A stretch of DNA of 12,036 nucleotides from Gammaproteobacteria bacterium (GCA_023136715.1 JAGLQT010000108.1:1-12036), one strand, 5' to 3'. Shown: positions 1 through 7,497, counted from the stretch's first letter. Notes: a model not told the origin generated them from the sequence alone. A program made the numbers and translations.

Positions 1-1
1 T

Positions 2-15
2 AAGCTGAAAAGCTT
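2..15 (+). other. Short GNRA-tetraloop hairpin
   Basis: Positions 2-6 (AAGCT) and 11-15 (AGCTT) are exact reverse complements and enclose a GAAA tetraloop, the stable GNRA class. It lies four bases before the terminator stem. The TAA at 1-3 may be the stop codon of an upstream gene, but the frame cannot be checked. The hairpin could be a stabilising 3' UTR element, or the tail of a structured RNA that begins outside the window. Confidence 0.4.
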
Positions 16-19
16 GTTG

Positions 20-54
20 AAGGGGCATTTGTCGTTGACGAATGCCCCTTTTTT
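20..54 (+). terminator. Rho-independent terminator of the upstream gene
   Basis: Positions 20-29 (AAGGGGCATT) pair perfectly with 41-50. The stem continues through a T-G wobble (30/40) and GTC/GAC (31-33/37-39) to a GTT triloop. A run of six T (49-54) follows directly, the classic intrinsic terminator layout. It ends an upstream plus-strand transcript and leaves only about 33 bp before the xerD start, so any dedicated xerD promoter must be very compact or overlap this element. Confidence 0.9.
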
Positions 55-87
55 ATTGTGTGAGTACGGTGATTTTGACAAGATATT

Positions 88-1011
88 ATGGCTAAAGCTG
101 ATCAAATACCATTGAATGAGCAGAAGTTGCTGGAGCAATTCATTGATCATCTGTGGATGGAGAATGCGCTCAGTGAAAATACACTGGCTGCTTATCGAAA
201 TGATCTGGCGGGTTTTTCCTTGTGGTTAAATCAGCAAGGTCTGGTATTTTGTGCGGCAGATACAGGCTCTATCCAGAACTATTTGAATCAACAACATCAA
301 GCTGGCCAGAAAAAACGTTCAGCCGCCAGATTAGTTTCTTCGTTACGGCGTTTTTACGGTTTTTTGTTACGCGAGCATAGAATCCAGGAAAATCCAACTA
401 AATTGCTGGAATCACCCAAAGGTGAACAGTCTTTACCTTCCACGCTCAATGAAATCCAGGTTGAGCAATTACTGGATGCGCCAGATATTTCAGATGATCT
501 GGGTCTAAGAGATAGAGCTATGCTGGAACTGCTTTATGCTACTGGTTTGCGTGTCTCCGAGCTGGTGAATTTGCAGCTGTCGCAGTTTTCGCTGGAACCG
601 GGGGTGATCCGGGTGATTGGTAAGGGCGATAAGGAGCGACTGGTTCCTGTGGGTGAGGTTGCTTTGGAGTGGATGATCCGCTATTTAAAACAGGCTCGCC
701 CTGTCTTGCTACCGGTACAATCAAAGCCCACTAATGCTGTTTTTGTTACCAAACGTGGACAGGCGATGAGTCGTCAGGCATTTTGGTATATGGTCAAACG
801 AAATGGCACGAAAGCAGGTATCGATACAAAAAAATTGTCGCCACATACTTTGCGCCATGCTTTTGCCACGCATTTGCTCAATCATGGTGCTGATTTACGT
901 GTCGTGCAAATGCTACTTGGACACAGCGATATTTCGACGACTCAAATATACACGCATGTCGCTGATCAGCGTTTGCAGGATTTGTATCATCAGCACCATC
1001 CACGCGCCTAG
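88..1011 (+). CDS. xerD: Site-specific tyrosine recombinase XerD
   Basis: XerD works with XerC at the dif site near the replication terminus to resolve chromosome dimers, under FtsK control at the septum. The 307-residue protein is close to the usual length of about 298. Residues 10-100 form the SAM-like N-terminal DNA-binding domain and about 115-300 the catalytic domain. The full catalytic set is visible: R155 (ATGLRVSEL), K179 (GKGDKERLVP), H253 and R256 (SPHTLRHAFATH), H279 (LLGHSDIS) and nucleophile Y288 (TTQIYTHVA). The form LGHSDISTTQIYTHVA and the C-terminal HQHHPRA are XerD-type; XerC usually has LGHANLSTTQIYTHLD. The ATG at 88 has only a weak Shine-Dalgarno sequence but fits the family N-terminus. 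The gene lies just after a terminator and just before dsbC, a linkage also known in E. coli and Pseudomonas. Confidence 0.96.
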   Translation: MAKADQIPLNEQKLLEQFIDHLWMENALSENTLAAYRNDLAGFSLWLNQQGLVFCAADTGSIQNYLNQQHQAGQKKRSAARLVSSLRRFYGFLLREHRIQENPTKLLESPKGEQSLPSTLNEIQVEQLLDAPDISDDLGLRDRAMLELLYATGLRVSELVNLQLSQFSLEPGVIRVIGKGDKERLVPVGEVALEWMIRYLKQARPVLLPVQSKPTNAVFVTKRGQAMSRQAFWYMVKRNGTKAGIDTKKLSPHTLRHAFATHLLNHGADLRVVQMLLGHSDISTTQIYTHVADQRLQDLYHQHHPRA

Positions 1012-1030
1012 TTGTTATATAAGAAATGAA

Positions 1031-1060
1031 TTACGCGGCGATGATGGAATTATCTATAAT
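1031..1060 (+). promoter_or_regulatory. Possible sigma-70 promoter for dsbC
   Basis: A perfect -10 hexamer TATAAT lies at 1055-1060 in the xerD-dsbC gap, about 44 bp before the dsbC start. The -35 at an 18 bp spacing (TTACGC, 1031-1036) matches the consensus poorly. dsbC may therefore have its own weak or activator-dependent promoter in addition to read-through from xerD. Confidence 0.35.
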
Positions 1061-1103
1061 AGGACTTGTCTAGAGATCTTAAGTTAACAAGAGTATTTAT
1101 ATC

Positions 1104-1847
1104 ATGGGTTTATTTAAAGCGGTATTTCGTTGTTTTTTGCTTCCATTCGTCCTTTTGCTATCCGCTACCTCGGTTTTTTCAGCTGATAATGGTGTAGAGA
1201 TGCTTAAAAAAGCATTGGCTAAGCATATGCCTAATACAGAAATTACACAGGTTACTGAATCACCTGTTCCTGGTTTATATGAAGTAATCGTAGGCGCTCA
1301 GGTGGTCTATATGGATCAGAATGCACAATATATGCTGGATGGTGATTTAGTTGATTTAAAAAGCCGCAAGAATCACACCGAACAGGCCAAGTCAAAAATT
1401 CGCCTGACGGCTATAAATGCTCTGGGTGAAGATAATATGCTGGTCTACACACCGAAGCAGGTGGATCATACTATTACGGTGGTAACTGATATTGATTGTC
1501 CTTATTGTCGACGTTTGCACAGTGAGATGGATCAATACATGGCTAGCAACGTTAAGGTGCGTTATATCTTTATGCCACTGAAAGGCAAGAGTGATTTCGA
1601 GACCACGGTGAGTGTCTGGTGTGCCAAGGATAAGAATAATGCTCTGGATCTTGCTAAGTCGGGTACGGATATTGAAACACTGGATTGCGATAATCCAATT
1701 AAAGATCACCTGGCATTGTCCAGGCAGATAGGTATTCGTGGCACACCGGCCATTATTCTGGAATCAGGTGAAATACTACCCGGTTATGTGCCTGCGGCAA
1801 AACTGGTGCAGGAAATGAATAAACAGAATGCAGCAATGATTAATTAA
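1104..1847 (+). CDS. dsbC: Periplasmic thiol:disulfide isomerase DsbC
   Basis: DsbC is a dimeric periplasmic isomerase that reshuffles wrong disulfides and is kept reduced by DsbD. The 247-residue precursor starts with a Sec signal peptide: K5 and R9, a hydrophobic core at about 11-22, and cleavage near residue 26-27 (SVFSA). Residues 28-85 fit the N-terminal dimerisation domain. The thioredoxin fold carries the active site C132-P-Y-C135 in TDIDCPYCRRLH and the cis-proline loop GTPA with P215. A second cysteine pair, C173 and C195, is 22 residues apart, the same spacing as the structural disulfide C141-C163 of mature E. coli DsbC. The active-site dipeptide is PY, as in DsbG, rather than the GY of E. 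coli DsbC, but the C-terminal GTPAIILESGEILPGY favours DsbC. A modest AAGAG ribosome binding site (1089-1093) precedes the ATG. The neighbour xerD supports the call; recJ does not follow as it does in E. coli. Confidence 0.93.
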   Translation: MGLFKAVFRCFLLPFVLLLSATSVFSADNGVEMLKKALAKHMPNTEITQVTESPVPGLYEVIVGAQVVYMDQNAQYMLDGDLVDLKSRKNHTEQAKSKIRLTAINALGEDNMLVYTPKQVDHTITVVTDIDCPYCRRLHSEMDQYMASNVKVRYIFMPLKGKSDFETTVSVWCAKDKNNALDLAKSGTDIETLDCDNPIKDHLALSRQIGIRGTPAIILESGEILPGYVPAAKLVQEMNKQNAAMIN

Positions 1848-1883
1848 ACTTAAGTTATTAAATAGAAAAACGAAAGGGGTGTT

Positions 1884-4800
1884 TTACTCATCCAGCCAGA
1901 CGAGCTTCTGGGCTGCGGTGAATAAAATGCCCTTTTTTATTTTGAGATTGGGCCAGATTTTCTGTACGCCCTGATGGTATAAATTCATTTGCTCGGAAAA
2001 GTCGCCCGCCATTGCAGTGCAATTTTCTGCATTTGCCTGTGAATGAGTTTTGTAATCAATCAGTAATATTTCATCGCCATCAATGATTAAACGGTCAATT
2101 AAGCCGTATACCGATTGACCTTTGTTGTCGTACAGTAGCGGTAATTCATTGAAGCACTGTGTAGACGCATCCGGTGCGAAAATTATTTTAAACTGAGCAT
2201 CGTTGAAGACTTTCTGCGCTTGTTCCAGCCACTGATTGATCTCATTTCCCCCCGCATCCTGATGAAACTCGGACATGAGTATTTGATGGATCGCTTCATT
2301 TGTTAAAGCTCTTTTTCCACTGAGCAGGTCGAGCGCACGATGAATTGCAATACCACGCGTTTGGGCATGCTCGGCATCCAGATCATCATCTGAAATAAAT
2401 GCTAGCGGCTGTTCACGATTGGCCTTACTGGGTGCAATCATGTGCTCTGATTTGGCCAGTGATTTTATCGGCTGCAGAAGTTCAGGTATGATTTTTAATT
2501 CAGGCAGAGTTGCTGAAGGTGTTTTTTTAATGCTATCCAGCTCGATTTTATGCTCGCCGAAAATATAATGAAATGAACCATCTTTATGTTCTTCGGTGAT
2601 TGAAGCAATAGCTTTGTGAGCAAGCTGGTACCAGCCAGATGGTTTTTTTCTGGTAGCAACGCCGGAAATAAATAAATATTCACGTGCTCGTGTTAGCGCA
2701 ACGTACAATAGATTTAATTGTTCACGAGCCTGTGCTTTGGCTTTCTTTTCCTGTACTTTTAGCGTCAGACTGTCGGTGTTTTGTTTGCTTAAAACCAGTT
2801 GCAGGCGCTCGGGTTGCTGGCTGTTTGCGGGCCAGTCGACCAATGTGCTGTGCGCATCATTATTATTGCTGCCACGATTACAGTCGGCCAGAAAAACTAC
2901 AGGAGCTTCGAGTCCTTTGCTGGCATGAATTGTTAAAATAGTGACACGTTCTCCTGCTTCATTAACGTTTGGCTCATTGGGCGAGCTGGCTTCAGGTTTT
3001 CGTAAGCTACGCAGGTAGTGAAGGAAATGCGTCAGGCTAGGGTAACGTCCGGCATCCAGTTCAAGAGAAAGTTCGAGGAAACGCTGTAAATTGGTCTGTA
3101 CGCGCAGTTTCAGTGTGTCGTCTACAGCGGCTGCATAACGTTGTAAAAGATTTGCCTCAGCGTAAATTCTGTCCAGTAAATCATGTACCGGTATGGTGTC
3201 TGCCAGCGCATGCCAGCGTGGTAATAGTTTGGCGGCGCGTGACAGCGGGTGTGAATTGCTCAGTCCTTCGGGTAACTTTTGTAATCGATCATACCAGTGA
3301 GGCGTGTCCTTGATTTCTGCCAGTGTAATGAGGTCTTCATCAGAAGCATCAAAGATGGGTGATTTAAGTACCTGCGCAATCGCAAGATTGTTGAACGGGG
3401 TGATCAGGCTATCGAGTAATTTTTCCAGGTCCTGAATTTCCAGATTATCCAGCAGGGTACCGCGTTTATCTGAAATGAAGGGAATCTCTCTTTCACGCAG
3501 GGCATGTTCGTATTCTTTGATTGGTTTGCGTGCGCGTACCAGAATCATGATATCGCCATGATTAATTGTGCGAACATTGCCATTGTCGTTGATGTAGTGC
3601 GGTGTTTCAGTCAGGTTTTTTATCTGCTCAGCGATCAAGGTGGCTTCATCCTGATACAGCGTGTTGATTTTTTCCTTGCGTGGCTCGAGCAAAGGGTTGC
3701 GCAGTGTGGTACAGGCGAGTTCGTCTTCTGTGTCATCTTCGGAAAGCTGGCACAGGGGGAATACGCTGACGTGTCCCGGTAATGTTTTTAAATGTGTATC
3801 GTGCTTGCTGAAGTTGGGCATGACCGCCTGCACTTCTTCCTGTTGAAAAACGTGGTTCACAAACTGGATGACGGCAGGCGATGAACGCCACGAAAAATCT
3901 AACGGAGCCGCCTGGGCGTCCAGGTGTTCGGTCAGCCATTCAGAAGCCTGTGCCTGCAAGGCAGGGTTGGCACGCCGGAAACCATAAATGGATTGTTTCT
4001 CATCACCGACCAGAAAGGCTGTGCGCCAGCGATCGGTAGAGCCAGCTGCCATTTCTTCAAATAGCGGTGCTAGTAGCTGCCACTGCGTTGGATTGGTATC
4101 CTGAAACTCGTCGATTAAGAAATGATCGATGCGTTGATCTACCTTGTATTGTACCCAAAGTGCATTATCCGAGGTGTTGAGTAGTTGATAGCAGTGCCAC
4201 TCCAGATCGGTGAAATCCAGCATCCTGAGCTCGCGTTTGATACGCTGAAAAATCTCGATAAAATACTGTCCGGAAAAATACCAGGCCTGATTGATTTCGA
4301 GTGTACGCTGGCGTTTTAGATAATCCAGTGCCTCAATGAGTTGCTCACTTAAGCGGCTATGAATCTCAAGGAATTGATCCTGACCATCCGGCGTCATTTT
4401 TGCTTCCTGAGTTTTGCTTGCCTTGCGTGCTCGAGGTTCGCCTTTAGCGGTTAGAAAAACACCTTCAATCTTATTTAATGCGTCGAGATCAAAGCGAGCC
4501 TCACTCAGCAGTGTGACGATAATTTCGCTGTGGCTGGCATTAGTTTTTGTAGCATGTTTCGCCAGTAATTTTGCAAATTCGGATAATGCGGTTTTGGTGA
4601 AATCATTAAAGAATATCGCAACCGGATCTTTGTCATCCAATAACTGTAATTGTTGTCGTAATGCAGTCTGTGCATATTCGACAGGATTATCCTGATCAAA
4701 AGTATAAGCCCACCAGTCGCTACGATGTCCCAGCATACTGGAAAGTGAACTGCGTAAATTAGCGACGCTGTTGTTTTCCTGCATTAAAAAATCCAGCGAA

Positions 4801-5306
4801 TGAGTCAGCTGGCTTTCTGTATTCTCGGTCGCCTTGGTGAATAATTCTTCCCAGGCCTGTTGCTCCAGCAAGCTGGTATCTTCGAGCAGCTCAAAACCCG
4901 GTGGCACGTTGGCCTCCAGCGGGAAACGCGCCAGAATATCCTGACAAAAGGAGTGAAAGGTTTGCAGGCGCACAGGGTTCAGGCTGTGCAGCGATTCTTC
5001 GTACAGACTACGTGCACGTTGCAGATTTTCAGGGGAAGCTTCTGTCTCTATGGCCTCCAGCATCTTGATTAGCTTATCATCCTCACAGCTGGCTAGCTCG
5101 TACAGGCGTTCATTCAGGCGTATCTGCATTTCAGCCGCCGCTTTGCGGGTAAAAGTCAGCGCCAGAATACTACCGGGCGTGGCACCTGCCAGCAGCAATC
5201 GAACAATACGGGTGATCAGTAGCCAGGTTTTACCACTACCGGCAGAAGCTGAGACAGTGGCGTTAATATCGGGCTGGCTGGCGGCAAGGCTGTTGGATAC
5301 GGACAT
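1884..5306 (-). CDS. addA: AddA-type UvrD/RecB-family helicase-nuclease
   Basis: This is a superfamily 1A helicase fused to a RecB-family nuclease, the layout of AddA in the AddAB complex that resects double-strand breaks for RecA loading. From the ATG at 5306 the protein has 1140 residues. Motifs in order: Walker A SASAGSGKT (about 19-27), motif Ia LALTFTRKAAAEM, TFHSFC, Walker B IDEFQDTN (D399, E400), motif III VGDEKQSIYGFRR (about 430-445), motif IV SWRSSP, motif V TIHASKGLE (about 785-800), motif VI YVALTRARE (about 868-876). The C-terminal nuclease appears intact, with an upstream histidine in RGIAIHRAL, D1071 in GLIDRL, D1084-Y-K1086 and the QMNLYHQ motif. The open frame continues upstream to a GTG at 5405, but that part runs through an intergenic repeat, so I reject it. 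An ATG at 5318 is the alternative start. Neither ATG has a clear ribosome binding site. No addB-like partner is adjacent. RecB is the alternative identity; the absence of recC and recD nearby favours AddA. Confidence 0.85.
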   Translation of the reverse strand: MSVSNSLAASQPDINATVSASAGSGKTWLLITRIVRLLLAGATPGSILALTFTRKAAAEMQIRLNERLYELASCEDDKLIKMLEAIETEASPENLQRARSLYEESLHSLNPVRLQTFHSFCQDILARFPLEANVPPGFELLEDTSLLEQQAWEELFTKATENTESQLTHSLDFLMQENNSVANLRSSLSSMLGHRSDWWAYTFDQDNPVEYAQTALRQQLQLLDDKDPVAIFFNDFTKTALSEFAKLLAKHATKTNASHSEIIVTLLSEARFDLDALNKIEGVFLTAKGEPRARKASKTQEAKMTPDGQDQFLEIHSRLSEQLIEALDYLKRQRTLEINQAWYFSGQYFIEIFQRIKRELRMLDFTDLEWHCYQLLNTSDNALWVQYKVDQRIDHFLIDEFQDTNPTQWQLLAPLFEEMAAGSTDRWRTAFLVGDEKQSIYGFRRANPALQAQASEWLTEHLDAQAAPLDFSWRSSPAVIQFVNHVFQQEEVQAVMPNFSKHDTHLKTLPGHVSVFPLCQLSEDDTEDELACTTLRNPLLEPRKEKINTLYQDEATLIAEQIKNLTETPHYINDNGNVRTINHGDIMILVRARKPIKEYEHALREREIPFISDKRGTLLDNLEIQDLEKLLDSLITPFNNLAIAQVLKSPIFDASDEDLITLAEIKDTPHWYDRLQKLPEGLSNSHPLSRAAKLLPRWHALADTIPVHDLLDRIYAEANLLQRYAAAVDDTLKLRVQTNLQRFLELSLELDAGRYPSLTHFLHYLRSLRKPEASSPNEPNVNEAGERVTILTIHASKGLEAPVVFLADCNRGSNNNDAHSTLVDWPANSQQPERLQLVLSKQNTDSLTLKVQEKKAKAQAREQLNLLYVALTRAREYLFISGVATRKKPSGWYQLAHKAIASITEEHKDGSFHYIFGEHKIELDSIKKTPSATLPELKIIPELLQPIKSLAKSEHMIAPSKANREQPLAFISDDDLDAEHAQTRGIAIHRALDLLSGKRALTNEAIHQILMSEFHQDAGGNEINQWLEQAQKVFNDAQFKIIFAPDASTQCFNELPLLYDNKGQSVYGLIDRLIIDGDEILLIDYKTHSQANAENCTAMAGDFSEQMNLYHQGVQKIWPNLKIKKGILFTAAQKLVWLDE

Positions 5307-5313
5307 GCCAGCT

Positions 5314-5342
5314 AGCATAAGCAGATAAGTGCAGTCTGTAAA
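5314..5342 (-). promoter_or_regulatory. Possible addA promoter close to the start codon
   Basis: On the minus strand TTTACA (5337-5342, one mismatch to the -35 consensus) is separated by exactly 17 bp from TATGCT (5314-5319, two mismatches to the -10 consensus). Transcription would begin at or next to the ATG at 5306, giving a leaderless or nearly leaderless mRNA. This would fit the lack of a ribosome binding site. The hexamers are imperfect, so this is tentative. Confidence 0.25.
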
Positions 5343-5355
5343 CAGCCCAAAGCTT

Positions 5356-5457
5356 TTCACCGCAGAGGACGCAAAGAACGCAGAGTTTTTATTTGTGCTT
5401 CGCACAAATAACTATCAATTAGGTTTTCTCTGCGCCCTTTGTGCCCTCTGCGGTAAA
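5356..5457. repeat. CGCAGAGG-type imperfect inverted repeat with nested hairpin
   Basis: Two 30-base arms, 5356-5385 and 5428-5457, are reverse complements at 25 of 30 positions. The left arm contains three 9-base near-tandem units beginning CGCAGAG or CGCAAAG (5361, 5370, 5379). Inside lies a second perfect hairpin, 5389-5398 with 5402-5411, with a TTC loop. I recognise this type of sequence from intergenic regions of many environmental proteobacterial genomes, where it occurs as dispersed non-coding repeats; this is from memory and not searched. It sits between the divergent addA and parE starts. In a minus-strand transcript four of the five arm mismatches become G-U wobbles, so the RNA would fold better on that strand. 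It contains no transposase gene. Confidence 0.8.
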
Positions 5458-5498
5458 TGCTTTATGTTTTTGAGATTTAGTGCTGGAGGATTTAGGCC

Positions 5499-5552
5499 AT
5501 GGCCTGTATATTAACCGCCAAACTACCAACCCAAACTAACTATGATCCATAA
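5499..5552 (+). CDS. Possible 17-codon leader ORF upstream of parE
   Basis: A strong Shine-Dalgarno sequence GGAGGA (5485-5490) precedes an ATG at 5499 by 8 bases. The frame encodes MACILTAKLPTQTNYDP and stops at TAA 5550-5552. The stop overlaps the parE ribosome binding site AAGGG (5551-5555), the geometry expected for translational coupling. The start codon lies in a perfect 12-base palindrome (5494-5505). I recognise no family. The alternative is chance, with parE transcribed from TATATT at 5507-5512, which would put transcription start inside this ORF. Confidence 0.3.
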   Translation: MACILTAKLPTQTNYDP

Positions 5553-5555
5553 GGG
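5551..5555 (+). promoter_or_regulatory. Ribosome binding site of parE
   Basis: AAGGG lies 8 bases before the ATG at 5564 and fixes that start for parE. Its first two bases are also the last two of the stop codon of the possible leader ORF. Confidence 0.65.
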
Positions 5556-5563
5556 TTTAATTC

Positions 5564-7450
5564 ATGAGTAAATACGATGCCTCCGCGATTGAGGTATTAA
5601 CCGGCCTTGAACCGGTGCAAAAGCGGCCGGGTATGTACACCGAAACCACTCGTCCCAACCATCTGGCGCAGGAAGTGATTGATAATAGCGTCGATGAAGC
5701 GGTCGCTGGTCATGCCAGTCATATTGAAGTGACTCTGTATAAAGATGGCTCGCTTTCTGTACGCGACGATGGTCGTGGCATGCCGGTGGACATACATCCC
5801 GAAGAAGGTATCCCCGGTGTCGAAGTGATTCTCACGCTTTTGCATGCAGGCGGTAAATTCTCCAACAAGAACTATGAATTTTCTGGTGGTTTGCACGGTG
5901 TCGGTGTATCTGTGGTGAATGCACTGTCATCCAAACTGGAAGTTGAAGTTCGTCGTGATGGTGCGGTACATGACATGGCTTTTGCGCACGGCGCGAAAAC
6001 CAGCAAACTGAAAAAAAATGGTACCGTTGGTAAACGTAATACTGGCACCACCATTCACTTCTGGCCGGAGAAAAAATATTTTGATTCGGTCAATTTTTCC
6101 GTACCAAGACTGAAACATGTTTTACGCGCCAAGGCGGTTTTGTGTTCGGGTTTAAAAGTTGATTTCTTCGACGAGAAAAGTGGCGAAAAAGAATCCTGGC
6201 TCTACGAAGGTGGTCTGGAAGATTATCTGGGTGAGTATTTAGCCGACAGGGAAATTCTGCCAGAAGAACCTTTTTCCGGCAGCATGCAGGGCAATAACGA
6301 GCATATTGACTGGGCGCTGAGCTGGCAGGTTGAAGCCGGTGAATTGATGATTGGTGAGTCGTACGTTAATTTAATTCCTACTGCACAGGGCGGTACCCAC
6401 GTAAACGGTTTACGTACTGGTTTGACCGAAGCTCTGCGCGAATTCTGTGAATTTAGAAATTTATTGCCTCGTGGTGTCAAACTTAGCCCTGAGGATGTCT
6501 GGGATCGTGTCTGTTACGTTATATCCGTCAAGTTAACTGATCCACAGTTCTCGGGTCAGACCAAAGAAAGATTGTCTTCACGTGAATGCGCCGCCTTTGT
6601 CTCCGGCGTAATTAAAGATGCATTCAGCCTGTGGCTGAACCAGCACACTGAAGCTGGTGAGGCGATTGCTACGCTGGCAATTGATAATGCACAGAAGCGT
6701 TTGCGTGCCGGTCGTAAGGTAGTACGCAAAAAAATCACTACGGGCCCGGCGTTGCCTGGAAAGTTGGCCGATTGTTCATCGCAAGATTTAGCTCGTACCG
6801 AACTGTTTTTGGTAGAAGGGGATTCAGCGGGTGGTTCGGCCAAGCAGGCGCGTGATCGTGAGTTTCAGGCGATTATGCCGCTGCGTGGAAAAATTCTTAA
6901 CACCTGGGAAGTTGAACCCGATCAGGTATTAGCTTCTCAGGAAGTTCACGATATCTCTGTCGCGCTCGGTATCGAACCGGGCAGTAGTGAGCTGAAAGAC
7001 CTCCGTTACGGTAAAGTTTGTATTCTCGCCGATGCGGATTCCGATGGTTATCACATTGCAACTTTACTCTGTGCGCTGTTCCTCAGGCACTTCCGTGCGC
7101 TGGTCGAAGCGGGTCATGTTTATGTTGCCTTGCCGCCTTTATTCCGTATCGATGTTGGTAAGCAAATTTTTTACGCGTTGGATGAATCAGAAAAACAGGG
7201 CGTACTCGATCGCATCGAAGCTGAAAAAATTCGCGGCAAAGTTTCCGTGTCGCGTTTTAAAGGTCTGGGTGAAATGAACCCCATGCAACTGCGCGTGACT
7301 ACACTGGCGCCCGACACCCGGCGCCTGATCCAGTTGGTCGTCGAAAATGGTGACGATAGCAATAAGATGATGGACATGCTGCTGGCAAAAAAACGTGCAT
7401 CAGATAGAAAACAATGGTTAGAGAAGAAAGGTAATCTAGCAGAAGTCTAG
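5564..7450 (+). CDS. parE: DNA topoisomerase IV subunit B (ParE)
   Basis: ParE is the ATPase subunit of topoisomerase IV, the ParC2ParE2 type IIA enzyme that decatenates daughter chromosomes. At 628 residues it matches E. coli ParE (630) and lacks the extra TOPRIM insertion of proteobacterial GyrB (about 800). The GHKL ATPase domain shows E37 and N41 (QEVIDNSVDEA), D69 (DDGRGMP) and the GGLHGVGVSVVNALS lid segment. The transducer carries QTKERLSS with the ATP-contacting lysine near 334. The TOPRIM domain has E418 (LVEGDSAGG), PLRGKILN (439-446) and D490/D492/D494 (LADADSDGYH). The C-terminal RFKGLGEMNP is the usual GyrB/ParE tail. The GGDSAGG-region residues look like the wild-type, drug-sensitive form. 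parC follows after 47 bp on the same strand, so the two subunits are probably co-transcribed. Confidence 0.97.
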   Translation: MSKYDASAIEVLTGLEPVQKRPGMYTETTRPNHLAQEVIDNSVDEAVAGHASHIEVTLYKDGSLSVRDDGRGMPVDIHPEEGIPGVEVILTLLHAGGKFSNKNYEFSGGLHGVGVSVVNALSSKLEVEVRRDGAVHDMAFAHGAKTSKLKKNGTVGKRNTGTTIHFWPEKKYFDSVNFSVPRLKHVLRAKAVLCSGLKVDFFDEKSGEKESWLYEGGLEDYLGEYLADREILPEEPFSGSMQGNNEHIDWALSWQVEAGELMIGESYVNLIPTAQGGTHVNGLRTGLTEALREFCEFRNLLPRGVKLSPEDVWDRVCYVISVKLTDPQFSGQTKERLSSRECAAFVSGVIKDAFSLWLNQHTEAGEAIATLAIDNAQKRLRAGRKVVRKKITTGPALPGKLADCSSQDLARTELFLVEGDSAGGSAKQARDREFQAIMPLRGKILNTWEVEPDQVLASQEVHDISVALGIEPGSSELKDLRYGKVCILADADSDGYHIATLLCALFLRHFRALVEAGHVYVALPPLFRIDVGKQIFYALDESEKQGVLDRIEAEKIRGKVSVSRFKGLGEMNPMQLRVTTLAPDTRRLIQLVVENGDDSNKMMDMLLAKKRASDRKQWLEKKGNLAEV

Positions 7451-7497
7451 ATTTCTGAATCAGCACTTATGAATAATAAAATATTGAGTGATCACAT

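Noticed and set aside
75..80. Perfect TTGACA -35 hexamer before xerD
   Set aside because: A -10 at 16-18 bp would fall inside the xerD coding sequence, where the bases (CTGATC region) do not resemble TATAAT; transcription would start within the gene.
803..1087. A 94-codon open frame overlapping the end of xerD
   Set aside because: It overlaps the conserved catalytic end of xerD in another frame, has no ribosome binding site and encodes a cysteine-rich sequence unlike any family I know.
1847..1856. AACTTAAGTT palindrome between dsbC and addA as a terminator
   Set aside because: It is a 10-base A/T-rich palindrome without a loop, a GC-rich stem or a T-run; no terminator is visible in this 36 bp gap.
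5336..5345. CTGTAAACAG as a LexA box for addA
   Set aside because: The half-sites are separated by only 2 bases, while the gammaproteobacterial LexA site needs CTGT and ACAG 8 bases apart.
5319..5405. N-terminal extension of addA to a GTG at 5405
   Set aside because: The extra residues are translated from the left arm of the inverted repeat and its nested hairpin, and do not resemble the family N-terminus.
5356..5457. CRISPR array or insertion sequence
   Set aside because: There is a single inverted-repeat element without spacers or transposase; the 9-base tandem units in one arm are too short and adjacent to be CRISPR repeats.
5507..5512. TATATT as a firm parE promoter -10
   Set aside because: The matching -35 at 17 bp (TGGAGG) fits poorly and coincides with a good ribosome binding site, so I did not call it as a feature.
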